A stretch of DNA of 40,388 bases from Opitutaceae bacterium (GCA_003151515.1 PLXS01000012.1:1-40388); one strand, 5' to 3'; numbered from the stretch's first letter, positions 1 to 9,930 are shown. Notes: generated by a model not told the origin, from the letters alone. Numbers and translations: made by a program.

Positions 1-80
1 TACCGGGCATTCCCCGCTAAATGACATAATTGGCGGAGACGTTGTTTTCATACGTGCGTTGTGGTTTTCAGGAGCGCGAC

Positions 81-97
81 GAAAAGGGTACCTTTTC
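81..97. repeat. Short perfect inverted repeat (7-bp arms, KpnI-type core)
   Basis: GAAAAGG, a 3-nt GTA spacer, then CCTTTTC. It lies about 100 nt beyond the stop codon of the leftward permease gene, so it could act as its transcript end, although no clean U-tract follows the stem. It also resembles the hairpins found at ends of small REP/MITE-like elements, but a single copy cannot prove that. The rest of positions 1-201 shows no gene I can support. Confidence 0.4.
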
Positions 98-201
98 AGA
101 CACTTGCTGCCGGTCGACCAAATGATTCTTGCCCGGCCTCGCCATCAATAGGGCCAATGCCCTGGAGGTAGGCAGCATCGAATCGACAAGCGAAAATGCC
201 G

Positions 202-2673
202 TCACTCCGCACGCAACGCTTCAGTTGGGTTGACCAACGATGCGCGCCGGGCCGGCAAGTAGCAGGAGAACAGTGCCGCCGCCAGCAGCACCAATGAACC
301 AGCGACATAAGCGAGCGGATCGGCGCCTGTGACCCCAAACAGTTGGCTCTGCAACAGACGGCTGACACCCCACGCTCCGCCAAGCCCGATCAGAACCCCG
401 GGCACGGCCAGGCACAAGCCGCGCACCAACACGTCGAGCAGCACGTCGCGGCGTTGGGCGCCGAGCGCCATCCGAATGCCGACCTCGCGGGTGCGCTGGC
501 TGACGAAGAATGAGAGCATCCCGTAGATGCCGACCAACGTGAGCAAGAGCGCGACACCGGCGAAAACAGCGAAGAGATACATGTTGAATCGGCGCCCAGA
601 TACGAAGCCAGCCATGCGTTCCGACATCAGCTGCACGTCATAGACCGGCTCGTCCCTAATGACCGATTGGATGGCCGTGCGCACCGAGGCGAGCGCCGCC
701 GTCGGATCCATCCGCGTGCGCACTACGACATAGCCTCCCGGAAGAGGAAACTGGCGCAGCGAAAGGTAGAATTCAGGAGGTTCGACCCGATCAAGACCAA
801 ATTGAGTCGTTCCGCCGACGATGCCGACAATCGTCACCCACGGAAGCTGCATCTCAGGAGGTCCCAGCCGAAAGCGCCTTCCAATCGGATCCTCACCTGG
901 CCAGAACTGCTCCGCCATCCGCTGGCTGATGATGCCGTCGAATCCCACCCCTTTGTAGATTAAGGAAAGGTTCTTAGGCGAGAACTCAAGGCCTGGCGGA
1001 ATGACTGGCTGTTTCTCGTGGCCGTCAAAAGTCCGGCCGCGCAGCAATGGAATGCCCAAAGTGCGGAAATAGTCCGCGCTTACGGTGTGCTGGCTTGCGT
1101 CGGGGAACTTGTCGGGCTCGGGCACAGGCCGGCCGTCGATGTAGAAGTCCATGGAATTCGAATTCCAGCTGAACGGAAGACCCGTGACTGCGGCAGCCCC
1201 CTCGACTTCTGGCAGGGCCCGCACTGCTTCGATGATTCGGCTGTAAAAGGTGGTGAAGCTGAATGGGTCACGCTGCCATTGCGCCGTCGGTGGCGCCACT
1301 TGCAGCGTGAGGACCCGCTCGGGCCGGATGCCCGAGGGCACCTGGAGGACGTGTTGGAGGCTGCGCATCAGCAGCCCGGCACCGACCAGCAGCATGAGCG
1401 CCAGCGCCATCTGTCCGACCACCAGCAGGTCACCGAGTCGAAGCCGACCGAACCACGTGTGCACGGTCTGGCGCACATTCTTGAGCGCATCATTGGGATT
1501 CGCGTGGGACAGCCGCCATGCGGGCGCGAGGCCGAACCCGATGCCGGTAAGCAGCGTGGCGCCCGCTACGAAGGCAAGCACCCGGGGATCCAGGCCGCCA
1601 TTCGGCTCGGCCAGCGATTGCATCTCCCACGGGATGAGCTGGCGCAGGAAGCTGTGCCCCCACAGCCCCACCAAGACACCCGCCAATCCGCCGGCTGTCG
1701 CCAGCATCAGGCTCTCAACAAGCAGCTGACGAATCAACTGGGCCCGCGAGGCACCAAGAGCTGTGCGAATCGCCATCTCCCTCTCCCGGGCAAACGACTT
1801 CGACAGGAGCATGTTGGCAACATTGAGGCAGGTGATCAGCAGCACCATGCCCACCGCCCCGAGCAGAAGGAGGAGCTGGGTGCGTGCCGGCCCGGCAAGG
1901 CGTTCGCGCAGCGGCATTACCTGCGCTTGGATGCCAGCATCCTCCTTCGGATACTGGCGTTCGAGGCGCTCGGCGATCGCTGTCATCTGCGCTTGAGCCG
2001 CCTTCAGCGCCATGTGTGGCTTCATGCGCCCGAGTGCGTAGGCGTCATTGTGACTGGCCCGCATTGTCATGAAGAGCTGCTCGGCATAAGGCGCGATAGG
2101 CCGATAGAAATCGACGCCGCGGTGAAAACGGAAGCTTGCGGGCAGGATGCCGGCGACCGTGACGTCCTGCCCGTCGAGGAGCACCGAGCGCCCGACCAGC
2201 CCCTGGTCGCCTGCGAAGTATTTCTGCCACGCCGCGTGCGTCACCCAGGCGACCGGCGCTGACCCGACCCGGTTGTCCGCCGCAGCCAGGCCCCGGCCCT
2301 GCGCGACTTGGATTCCCAGCACGGAAAAGAAATCGGCCGAAACCAAGCAGGTCGAGACCAGCTCGGTGCTTTCGGCTGTCTTCAGTTTCGCGGACTCGGG
2401 GTGATAGATGGCAAGTGCGGTAAAGGCATCCTGCTGAGCCTGCCAGTCCAGGAAGTCTGGGTATGAAACGCCAGTCTCACCCGAGTTGCTGCGCTCAATC
2501 AGCAGCATTAGGTTGCCCGGGTCGGCATACGGCAGCGGACGCAGAAACGTGGCATTGATGATGCTGAAGACCGCGGTGTTCGCTCCGATGCCGAGAGCGA
2601 GGGTGAGAATCACGGCGATGGTGAAGCCGGGCGAAGCCAGAAGTCGCCGGAATGCGTAACTAAGGTTGTTCAT
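202..2673 (-). CDS. Orphan FtsX/MacB-type ABC permease with duplicated permease unit (ADOP family)
   Basis: An 823-residue inner-membrane protein. The N-terminal segment has the family hallmark LALGIGANTAVFS followed by LRPLPY, then a MacB-type periplasmic core (about residues 45-250) and an FtsX permease domain (about 275-395). A second periplasmic core and a second FtsX domain follow (about 700-815, ending NPTEALRAE). This internal duplication is typical of the acidobacterial duplicated orphan permease group, which lacks an ATPase partner next door, and none is seen here. Its role is probably mechanotransmission or export (macrolide/lipoprotein type), but the substrate is unknown. The ATG at 2673 is placed just before the first membrane helix. 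No Shine-Dalgarno is visible; the purine-rich AGGAGG next to the start is on the opposite strand. Confidence 0.9.
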   Translation of the reverse strand: MNNLSYAFRRLLASPGFTIAVILTLALGIGANTAVFSIINATFLRPLPYADPGNLMLLIERSNSGETGVSYPDFLDWQAQQDAFTALAIYHPESAKLKTAESTELVSTCLVSADFFSVLGIQVAQGRGLAAADNRVGSAPVAWVTHAAWQKYFAGDQGLVGRSVLLDGQDVTVAGILPASFRFHRGVDFYRPIAPYAEQLFMTMRASHNDAYALGRMKPHMALKAAQAQMTAIAERLERQYPKEDAGIQAQVMPLRERLAGPARTQLLLLLGAVGMVLLITCLNVANMLLSKSFAREREMAIRTALGASRAQLIRQLLVESLMLATAGGLAGVLVGLWGHSFLRQLIPWEMQSLAEPNGGLDPRVLAFVAGATLLTGIGFGLAPAWRLSHANPNDALKNVRQTVHTWFGRLRLGDLLVVGQMALALMLLVGAGLLMRSLQHVLQVPSGIRPERVLTLQVAPPTAQWQRDPFSFTTFYSRIIEAVRALPEVEGAAAVTGLPFSWNSNSMDFYIDGRPVPEPDKFPDASQHTVSADYFRTLGIPLLRGRTFDGHEKQPVIPPGLEFSPKNLSLIYKGVGFDGIISQRMAEQFWPGEDPIGRRFRLGPPEMQLPWVTIVGIVGGTTQFGLDRVEPPEFYLSLRQFPLPGGYVVVRTRMDPTAALASVRTAIQSVIRDEPVYDVQLMSERMAGFVSGRRFNMYLFAVFAGVALLLTLVGIYGMLSFFVSQRTREVGIRMALGAQRRDVLLDVLVRGLCLAVPGVLIGLGGAWGVSRLLQSQLFGVTGADPLAYVAGSLVLLAAALFSCYLPARRASLVNPTEALRAE

Positions 2674-3002
2674 GGCAGGAGGGAGTGAACGGCGGGGTGC
2701 GGACCTGGATTGGGAATAGCGGAATGAGGTGGCGCAGTTCTCAGAGCCCGGACGGTTGATAGTGCGGGCCGATACTCCGTTTCTCTTTTAGCATGTGACA
2801 TTCCAAACCGCATGGCCTGCGGTATAGGTCCGACATATAACGGATTATGGAATTATCGGGCTTTTTGGCGGCGCGAAGCCACGTCGAATGTGGGATGCGG
2901 CGCTCCCGAAATTGGAACCCGTCCTAAGGGGCTTCCCGTCATCAAGCGGCCGAAGCTGCCTGCTGTTTCTAAAGGGACGATTTCGAAACAACCGGCCGGA
3001 GT
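2674..3002. other. 329-bp intergenic region
   Basis: Lies between the start of the permease and the end of the upstream lipoprotein, both leftward. It is locally AT-richer around 2780-2870 and should hold the permease promoter, but I could not assign clear -35/-10 boxes. A CCGGCCGG palindrome near 2992-2999 is followed on the minus strand by a T-rich stretch and could weakly terminate the lipoprotein gene. No convincing coding sequence. Confidence 0.4.
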
Positions 3003-3998
3003 CTATTGGGGAACCTCTTTGGGATTCCCAATGATCACCCTACCGGGTGGCACCTCGTAGATCTGGAGCCCGTGCGTCGTCTCCTCAAAGTACGGCGTGG
3101 CCGCCTGGAGCATGGCCCGAAGCACGTCGGAGAACCTCTGGCCCCCGTCGGCCGGCACCGCGATGAAAACGGCCCAGACGCAGGGGGCCTTCTTGTCCAT
3201 CGCGTCAACGTCGTCGAACCTGAACGCCTCGACCACGACCAGGAAGTAGTCGCTGGAGGCGATTGCGCCCATCTTCTCCTTTAGGGGTCCCGTGATGCCC
3301 ATGTTTGCCTGCTCGTAGGCAAGCGAAACCGGCGGGTTGGCCCCCCTTCCACCCTTTGATCCCATTCCGAAGCCGCCGCCGAGGGCCGCCGCCAGTCTGT
3401 TGGCGCCCATCACATCGTCGCCGCTTAGGCCCTCGCGCGGGTCGCGCGACCATTCGCTGATCAGCCCCGTCTTGTACCGGTCGGCCACAAGTCCGTCGTT
3501 GCCCCACGTGATCCTGTCCGGCCGCACCGTCGGGTTAAGCCACAGCCGCCTGCCATAATGGATGCGTAGGAGGTAGTCGATCGTGCCCGGGACGCGCCCC
3601 GCCCTCTTCTCGAACTCGGCATTGAAGTAGCCTCGCTTCTCGAGGACCGCCTCCACCTCCCGGTAAACCGTGTCCGCGGGCACGTCGTTCGGATACACCT
3701 CGCCGGGCACGAGCAGGTAATGATGAGTCACGGCCGGCTGGCGCGCGGCCGGGGCCTCGGACGGGGCTGCAACAGGGGCGTTGAGCTCGCTGTAAAGCTG
3801 CTCGTCGGAAAGCTGGGAGTAGTTCGCCGCCGAGACCGACACCGGCACGAGCTCGCCCGATCCCGCTTTCTTTGAGGCGCAGCCGGTGATCCAAGGGAGG
3901 GCGAGCGCCGCCAAGGTCAAACGGGCAGGCGCCGCAATTACTCCTAGAGAGAGCTTAATCCACGGGTTCTTAGACACCTTGTGCCCCAACAGTGTCAC
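3003..3998 (-). CDS. Exported lipoprotein of unknown function
   Basis: Up to 331 residues. A hydrophobic N-terminal signal ends in the lipobox ITGC followed by ASKK, so the mature protein should be lipid-anchored. The mature part contains a proline/alanine-rich linker (about 75-90), a segment resembling a tyrosine-rich conserved core (YLLRIHYGRRLWLNP), and a glycine-rich stretch (GGGFGMGSKGGRG) around the middle. I do not recognise a family. The listed start is GTG. A second GTG at 3977, giving a protein that begins with SKNPWIK after the start residue, is also plausible and has a GGGG-type motif upstream. It stands alone, divergent from the esterase/propeller gene at 4128. Confidence 0.75.
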   Translation of the reverse strand: MTLLGHKVSKNPWIKLSLGVIAAPARLTLAALALPWITGCASKKAGSGELVPVSVSAANYSQLSDEQLYSELNAPVAAPSEAPAARQPAVTHHYLLVPGEVYPNDVPADTVYREVEAVLEKRGYFNAEFEKRAGRVPGTIDYLLRIHYGRRLWLNPTVRPDRITWGNDGLVADRYKTGLISEWSRDPREGLSGDDVMGANRLAAALGGGFGMGSKGGRGANPPVSLAYEQANMGITGPLKEKMGAIASSDYFLVVVEAFRFDDVDAMDKKAPCVWAVFIAVPADGGQRFSDVLRAMLQAATPYFEETTHGLQIYEVPPGRVIIGNPKEVPQ

Positions 3999-4127
3999 GA
4001 GAGGGGAAAAGGTTCAATCGCTCCGATTTGCCGGTGAACGGAAATGCCTCCTGCCCTCCAAGCGTCCCAATGGTGTGCGCCGAGCATCGGTCGCGATGAC
4101 GCCCCGCAGGATTGACCACCGAGGCCG

Positions 4128-6044
4128 TTGGAAAAAGGCTGCAGTGCCTTGAAAGCACGGCACGAGCCAACACCCGGGCGATTCTCCCTGCCACGCCATT
4201 GTCACCGGGTCCTTCTATCACTGCTGGTCGCCGCTGTTGCACCAATCGGCGCTCGTGCGCAGCAACTCGCGGCCGGGGGCTCGGTTGCATCGCCGGACGA
4301 CCGTTACGTGCCCGGCCCGGATTCCCTGCCGCAGGCCGGCGTGCCCAAGGGCAAGGACTTCCAGTTTACCCTCGACCACTCGAAGGTCTTCCCCGGCACG
4401 ACCCGGACGATCACGGTCTATGTTCCAAGCCAATACAGTGCCGAAAGGCCCGCATGCGTGTACGTCGGCTTGGACGGCCTGGGGTTCGAGGCGCCCGTTG
4501 TGTTCGACAACCTGATCTTTAGGCATGAGATACCGGTGACGATCGCCATCGGCCTGCCGTCGGGCACCGTCGAATCCGCCGACCCGCCCAGCGACCCCCG
4601 GTTCAACCGGAGCCTGGAGTTCGACGGATTGAACGGCGATCTAGCCCGGTTCCTGCTGGACGAGGTGTTCCCCGAGGTGGAGCGCCGCAGGACCCCGGAC
4701 GGCCTGCCGATTCTGTTGTCGAAGGACCCCAACGACCGCGCCGCCGGGGGCGGAAGCACAGGGGGAATCGGCGCCTTCACGCTCGCCTGGGAGCGCCCCG
4801 ACGCGTTCAGGAGGGTGTTCACCGCGATCGGCACGTTCGTGGGCATGCGCGGCGGCGACCGTTATCCGGTCCTGGTGCGCAAGACCGAGCCCAAGCCGAT
4901 CCGCATCTTCATGCAGGACGGCTCCAACGACGAACTGACAAAGGCCATCGGCGAGGCGGGCGACTGGTGGATGGGCAACCAGACCATGCTGCGGGCCCTG
5001 GAGTTCGCCGGCTACCAGGTCGAGCATGTCTGGGGCGAGGGCACCCACAGCGGCCGGCATGCGACGGCCATCTTTCCGGACGCCATGCGCTGGCTGTGGA
5101 AGGATTGGCCGCAGCCGGTCACCGCGGGCGTGAGCCGCAACGCGTTCCTTGCCGGAGCCCCGCCCCCGCCGAACGCGACCGGCTGGCTTTTCCAGGGCAT
5201 TCTGCTTCCCGGGGAAGGCGGGGAGCCCGTTCCGGGCGATTATCAATCCGCCGGCGCGGTTGCGGCCGGCATGCGGGGCGAAGTCGTGTTTCGGGATGCC
5301 GGCGGCGGGAAGGCATGGACGATCGGCGCTGACGGAAAGATCAGGCGATTCGCGGCGGTTTCGGACTCGTTCACAGGCCTTGCATTCGGACCCGACGGCC
5401 TCGTCTACGTCACAGATGAGAATACCTCGAAGATTTGCGCCTGCGCGGCCGACGGGCACAGATCCCTATTCGCCGAAGGCATCCGCGGCCGGGACATTGT
5501 TGTCAACCACGGCGGAGCCGCTTACGTGACCGAGCCGGAATCCGGCGATGGCCCCTCGGGACGGGTCTGGCTTATTAAGGCTGGCGGCCGAAGGACCCTG
5601 TTGGACAGCGGCCTGAATCATCCGTCCGGCATCGCGCTCTCGCCCGACGGGCTCTGGCTCGCGGTCGCCGAAAGCAGGTCCCATTGGGGATACAGCTACC
5701 GGGTCGCGTCCGACGGCGGTGTTCAGGACAAGCAGCGGTTCTACCGGTTCGAGGTGCCGGACGAAGCGGACGACAGCGGGGCCGGCGCGTGGGTGATGGA
5801 CGTCGAGGGGCGGCTATACGCCGCCACCCGGATGGGTGTGCAGACATTCGATCGCAACGGCCGCGTGCGAGCCATCTTGCCCGTTCCCGGCGGCGAGGCA
5901 TTTGGACTGGCCTTCGGCGGGGCCGGTTTTGACGTACTCTACGTGAGCTGCGCCGATCACAGGCTCTATCGGCGGAAGCTCCGGGTGCCGGGCGCGCCCC
6001 CCTGGGGCGCTCCGATCAAATTGCCGACCTGGACTGCCGGCTAG
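4128..6044 (+). CDS. Secreted esterase fused to a C-terminal SMP-30-like beta-propeller
   Basis: A 638-residue exported protein in two parts. After a signal region ending near ARAQQ, residues about 75-330 form an esterase D/enterochelin-esterase-type alpha/beta hydrolase: nucleophile motif GGSTG (Ser210), likely acid Asp264 (MQDGSND) and His307 (GEGTHSG). Residues about 350-638 look like an SMP-30/gluconolactonase propeller, with blades such as GLAFGPDGLVYVTDE and GIALSPDGLWLAV. The fusion suggests hydrolysis of a sugar ester or lactone outside the cytoplasm; the substrate is unknown. The start is uncertain: TTG at 4128 or TTG at 4149, the latter having AAAAAGG about 10 nt upstream. The esterase half is paralogous to the gene at 14521. 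Confidence 0.85.
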   Translation: MEKGCSALKARHEPTPGRFSLPRHCHRVLLSLLVAAVAPIGARAQQLAAGGSVASPDDRYVPGPDSLPQAGVPKGKDFQFTLDHSKVFPGTTRTITVYVPSQYSAERPACVYVGLDGLGFEAPVVFDNLIFRHEIPVTIAIGLPSGTVESADPPSDPRFNRSLEFDGLNGDLARFLLDEVFPEVERRRTPDGLPILLSKDPNDRAAGGGSTGGIGAFTLAWERPDAFRRVFTAIGTFVGMRGGDRYPVLVRKTEPKPIRIFMQDGSNDELTKAIGEAGDWWMGNQTMLRALEFAGYQVEHVWGEGTHSGRHATAIFPDAMRWLWKDWPQPVTAGVSRNAFLAGAPPPPNATGWLFQGILLPGEGGEPVPGDYQSAGAVAAGMRGEVVFRDAGGGKAWTIGADGKIRRFAAVSDSFTGLAFGPDGLVYVTDENTSKICACAADGHRSLFAEGIRGRDIVVNHGGAAYVTEPESGDGPSGRVWLIKAGGRRTLLDSGLNHPSGIALSPDGLWLAVAESRSHWGYSYRVASDGGVQDKQRFYRFEVPDEADDSGAGAWVMDVEGRLYAATRMGVQTFDRNGRVRAILPVPGGEAFGLAFGGAGFDVLYVSCADHRLYRRKLRVPGAPPWGAPIKLPTWTAG

Positions 6045-6302
6045 GCGTCGGCCGAATCCCTGCCGGTCATTTGAGGCGCAGCGCTATCAGCGGACCAAAG
6101 CTGACGAGGCGACCCAGTTGTCAAAACTGCGTCTTGCAACGGATGCCTGCCGCGATGCGGGAGTCGGCGGATCCGGCCCGCAGAGTCGCTGAGCAGTGCA
6201 CGATCCTGTCCAGGGTCCCTGAGCCTGGAGCGTTCCTCTCGAACCGGCCGTCGGCAGACAGGGCTTGAGTGCTTCGATCAAAGCCCGCGAGACTCGCGGC
6301 GC

Positions 6303-7913
6303 ATGCAGCGCCCCGTCGTCTTGATCCTTGCCGCAGCCATGGCCGTTGCCGGGTGTAGCCGGCGAGAGACCCTGGTGGAAACCGGGGCCCAAAACCAGGT
6401 CCTTCACATAGGGAACAAGGACGAGCCGTCCGACCTTGATCCGCAGATCAACACGGCTAGCTCCACCGTCACGATACTGGGCGCCCTTTTTGAGGGCCTC
6501 GTGGTCTACTCGAGCGACGGCCGGACCGTTCTTCCCGGGATGGCCGACCGCTGGGAAGTCTCGCCCGACGGCCTCACCTACACGTTTCACATCAGGGACG
6601 GCGCCCGCTGGTCGAACGGCCAGCCATTGACCTCCCGGGATTTTCTCGAGTCGTTCATGAGGCTTTTGGACCCCCGGGTCGCATGCGAGGAGGTCGGCTG
6701 GGCGTTTCCAATCCGCGGCGCACGCGATTTCGTGGAGGGTCGCTCAACCGACCCGGCCTCGGTCGGCATCCGCGCCCCGGACGAGCATACGTTTGTGGTC
6801 AGCCTCAATCATCCTGCGCCGTACATGCTCATGCTGCTGACCAACACCGCGTTTTACCCGGTCTACATGCCGTCGCTCGACGCCAGCGGGGGCCGCCAGC
6901 AGCGCGGGGGCCCCTGGACGCGCCCCGGGGCGCTCGTGAGCAACGGGCCGTTCGTCCTCAATGACTGGAAGCCAAACGCATACGTCAGCGTGACGCGCAA
7001 CCCGAACTTCTGGGATGCCGCTCGCATCCGACTGCGCGAGATCAGGTTCTATCCCACCGATGACGAGAATGCCGAGGAGCGGGCGTTCCGCGCAGGCCAG
7101 CTGCACGTCACCGCGCGCCTGCCGAAGACAAAGGTTCCCGTCTACGAGGCCGAGCACGGCCAGGAGCTGCACGTCCTTCCCATCCTGCGCACGAACTACC
7201 TGAGCTTCAACGTCACGCGCCCCCCCTTCACCGACCCGCGCGTCCGCAGGGCGTTCTCACTCGCGGTCGACCGCGAGAAGCTCGTCCGCGCCGCGCTCGG
7301 AAGGCTCGGGACGCCCGCGTTCTCGTTCGTCCGCCCGGGGACGGGCGGGTACACCCCCGCCAGCAGGTTCCGATTCGACCCCGTCGAGGGCCGGAGGCTG
7401 CTCGCGGCCGCCGGCTTCCCCAGGGGAGCAGGCATGCCCCCGGTCGAACTGACGCTCAACGGCAACAGGGGCGTCACCATCGCCGTGGCCGAGGTGCTCC
7501 AGCAGATGTGGGCCGAGAACCTGGGCGTGCGCGCGACGGTGCGAGCCCTGGAGTTCAAGGTGTACCTCAGCACGGAGCGGGAAAAGCAGTTCCAGGTGCT
7601 CCTCGAGGGGTGGAGCTACACGATCGACGACGCCCGGGATCTGCTCGAGGAGGGCATCAGCGACGATCCGGGAAACGACACCGGAGCGAGCATCCGCGAC
7701 TTTGACGACGCGTTTGCTGCCGCCGACAGCACGTCCGACCAGGCGCGACGGCGGGAGGCATTTGAAAGGATGGAGGCGATCATCGCCCGAGAAGGCTTTT
7801 ATGCCCCGCTGTATTACACAAACCAGGGATTCCTCGTGCATCCGAGCGTTCGCGGCTGGCGCGACAACTCGATTCAATGGATCGACTGGCGGGAGCTCTA
7901 CCTCGAGCCCTAG
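6303..7913 (+). CDS. OppA-type peptide ABC transporter substrate-binding lipoprotein
   Basis: 536 residues of the SBP_bac_5 family. The N-terminus is a lipoprotein signal with lipobox AVAGC (Cys18). Family hallmarks visible are EPSDLDPQ near the start, the YTFHIRDGARWSNGQPLT block, SNGPFVLNDWKPN, and DPRVRRAFSLAVDREKLV. Its length matches OppA/MppA. It would bind oligopeptides and deliver them to an Opp/Dpp permease, but no permease or ATPase genes lie nearby, so it is an orphan binding protein that may share a distant transporter or act in murein-peptide recycling. The ATG at 6303 is well supported by the signal peptide. The 258-bp upstream gap (6045-6302) shows no other gene. Confidence 0.9.
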   Translation: MQRPVVLILAAAMAVAGCSRRETLVETGAQNQVLHIGNKDEPSDLDPQINTASSTVTILGALFEGLVVYSSDGRTVLPGMADRWEVSPDGLTYTFHIRDGARWSNGQPLTSRDFLESFMRLLDPRVACEEVGWAFPIRGARDFVEGRSTDPASVGIRAPDEHTFVVSLNHPAPYMLMLLTNTAFYPVYMPSLDASGGRQQRGGPWTRPGALVSNGPFVLNDWKPNAYVSVTRNPNFWDAARIRLREIRFYPTDDENAEERAFRAGQLHVTARLPKTKVPVYEAEHGQELHVLPILRTNYLSFNVTRPPFTDPRVRRAFSLAVDREKLVRAALGRLGTPAFSFVRPGTGGYTPASRFRFDPVEGRRLLAAAGFPRGAGMPPVELTLNGNRGVTIAVAEVLQQMWAENLGVRATVRALEFKVYLSTEREKQFQVLLEGWSYTIDDARDLLEEGISDDPGNDTGASIRDFDDAFAAADSTSDQARRREAFERMEAIIAREGFYAPLYYTNQGFLVHPSVRGWRDNSIQWIDWRELYLEP

Positions 7914-8011
7914 GAACCGCTATAACCACCGTTGCTGTCCTTTTCGTGGCACAGGGCGGCCCGAATACGCCTCCCTCAGGAGTTCCGAAAAAGAGTCGGC
8001 TTGGGGGGATG

Positions 8012-8566
8012 CTAAGCGGCCGCGCTTCTTGGCCACCGGACAAGATACGCCCCGATCACGAAAAAGACTGCCCCGTTCGCCAGGTATAGCATGTCGAACA
8101 GGAGCTGATGCGGACTGCCCGGGAGAACGTGGTGGATCCCGAGAATCTGGTGGTTAACAAGGCCCTCAAGAAAATTGAACATTCCGCTCCCTGCCAGCAT
8201 AGCGCCAAATAAGACGCGGGCTTTCCATGCCGGCCCGGCGCTGCGCGCGGCCCGAAACAGCATCGCCGTTCCAGCCAGCAGCACCAGCCAGAGGGCCAGG
8301 TCAAAATAGCCGTCCTGCGTGTTCTCGAGCTTGAGCTGCTCTATGGACGTGGGCTGGCAAAACTCACCGGCGCTGGCGCAGATCAAATGGTGCCAGCCAA
8401 GAATCGAATGAAGAACGATTCCGTCCGCCAGGCCTCCGAAGCCCATGCCCAGGACGACGCCTGCCCAGACCAGGGGGTGATTGGATCCCCCTCCCGACAC
8501 ACCCGGGCGGCGCGCGAATTCGCCCCCTGAAGCGATCGGATTCTCGTATGGGCCGGGATTCTTCAT
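8012..8566 (-). CDS. DUF2243 family integral membrane protein
   Basis: 184 residues with about four membrane segments. Family motifs are clear: GMGFGGLADGIVLHSILGWHH in the first helix region and the repeat-like FLEGLVNHQILGIHHV in the third. The paired histidines of these two motifs could bind metal or heme, but the family has no assigned function. Its start codon overlaps the stop of the upstream cytochrome c gene by four bases (ATGA), so the two are almost certainly co-transcribed and translationally coupled. That pairing hints at a redox or copper-handling role, which is inference only. Confidence 0.88.
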   Translation of the reverse strand: MKNPGPYENPIASGGEFARRPGVSGGGSNHPLVWAGVVLGMGFGGLADGIVLHSILGWHHLICASAGEFCQPTSIEQLKLENTQDGYFDLALWLVLLAGTAMLFRAARSAGPAWKARVLFGAMLAGSGMFNFLEGLVNHQILGIHHVLPGSPHQLLFDMLYLANGAVFFVIGAYLVRWPRSAAA

Positions 8567-9930
8567 AACACCCTCAGAAACGCCACGACGTCGCTCTTTT
8601 CGTCCGCGCCGAGCTTGGTTGCGAGGATCAGGTTAAAGTACTCCACGGTGTCCTCCAATGTCAGCAACCTGCCGTCATGGAGGTAGGGCGGCGAATCCTT
8701 GATCCCTCGCAGCGGAAAAGTCTTGATGGGGCCGTCCGCGCCCGCCGTGAGGCCGTTTATCATCCTCGTCTTGAAGAACCGCTCAGCCTGCAGGTTGTGC
8801 ATCGAGTTGTCGGTGTAGTAGGGCGGAGCATGGCAAACGAAGCATTGCGCCTTGCCGAAAAAGAGATCCTGGCCCCTGAGCTCGGATGGGGAGGTTTTCT
8901 GCGGATCCAGTTTCCCGAAGATGTCGAGTTTCGGCGCCGGTGGGAAATCGAGCAGTTCCATGAACTCCGCCATGAATTGGACCTGGCTGCCCCGCTCAAG
9001 GACGTTGACGCCCTTTTTCGTCGCGATCACCGGATCCCCGTCGAAGTAGGCCCCGCGCTGCTCGAACTCCGTGAAGTCCTCCACGGTCTTCAACGCCCGC
9101 TGCGAACCAAACAGGAGCTGAATATTCACACCCCGCAGCGAAGGCGTGTCGATGCGGTGCCGGAACTCCTGCGGCCGCGCGTCGCCGGACAAATGGGTCG
9201 CCCCGTTTGTGTGGCCGTTCGCGTGGCAGTCGAAGCAGGCCACCCCGCGGGATGGTCGCTCGGAACGCCGGTCGCTGGTCCCATTGAACTGCTGTTGAGG
9301 AAAAGCCGTTACCAGAAGCCGCAGCCCCTCGATTTGCTTCGGGTTCAGGATGCCGTCGAACAACTCATAGTAGTTGTCGGCGGTCACGAGCATCCCCCGC
9401 GACACGTCTCCCAGGTCCGGACGCGTGGTCAAGAAGATGGCGGCGGGAAATTCGAGGAGAAAGTGATCCGGCAAGTCGAAATCCAGGTCGAATCGGGACA
9501 GGTCGCGGCCTTCCTGCCTCTTGATCTCGTCGATTTCGAACCCCGGAAACACCATTCCGCCCTGCGGATGATTGGGATGCGGAAGAGGAAGAAATCCCTG
9601 CGGGAAAAGATCGCCGTCGCGAATTCTCTCCGGGGTCATGGCGGCCAACGATTCCCAGCTCGTGCCGGGCGCCAGCCTCACGCGAATGCCGCGCTGCACC
9701 GGCTTGCCCCTGGTCATGGTGACCCTAGGCGCAGGGTCGTCCCGCAAGTCATAGCGTTCTCGCAGCAGGTCCATTTGGCGTTTCATAACGGCCGCCTTCT
9801 CCGATTTCATTCGGGCCATCGCGTCCGGGAACGTCTCATTTAGGACAACGGGGGTGTAACTCGACTTATCTTGCCCCTGCCCGTACGCAGCGGCGGCGCA
9901 TGCGAATGCCAGCCCAACAAGGGTGCGCAT
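8563..9930 (-). CDS. Exported di-heme cytochrome c (cytochrome c peroxidase/MauG-like)
   Basis: 455 residues from the ATG at 9930, which carries a short Ala-rich signal peptide and a reasonable ribosome site (GAGG six bases upstream). An upstream in-frame GTG at 9942 is the alternative. Two CxxCH heme sites are visible: CFDCH (about 232-236) and CFVCH (about 363-367). The C-terminal part has the MauG/CCP-like order of FFGKAQCFVCH, then a peptide ending LRGIKDSPPYLHDGR and LEDTVEYFN. It should act in the periplasm as a peroxidase or in oxidative modification. The N-terminal ~200 residues are an extension I do not recognise. It heads a two-gene unit with the DUF2243 protein. Confidence 0.88.
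   Translation of the reverse strand: MRTLVGLAFACAAAAYGQGQDKSSYTPVVLNETFPDAMARMKSEKAAVMKRQMDLLRERYDLRDDPAPRVTMTRGKPVQRGIRVRLAPGTSWESLAAMTPERIRDGDLFPQGFLPLPHPNHPQGGMVFPGFEIDEIKRQEGRDLSRFDLDFDLPDHFLLEFPAAIFLTTRPDLGDVSRGMLVTADNYYELFDGILNPKQIEGLRLLVTAFPQQQFNGTSDRRSERPSRGVACFDCHANGHTNGATHLSGDARPQEFRHRIDTPSLRGVNIQLLFGSQRALKTVEDFTEFEQRGAYFDGDPVIATKKGVNVLERGSQVQFMAEFMELLDFPPAPKLDIFGKLDPQKTSPSELRGQDLFFGKAQCFVCHAPPYYTDNSMHNLQAERFFKTRMINGLTAGADGPIKTFPLRGIKDSPPYLHDGRLLTLEDTVEYFNLILATKLGADEKSDVVAFLRVL

Noticed and set aside
81..97. MITE/REP element end
   Set aside because: Only a single copy of the hairpin was noticed here and no partner end or RAYT transposase; reported only as an inverted repeat.
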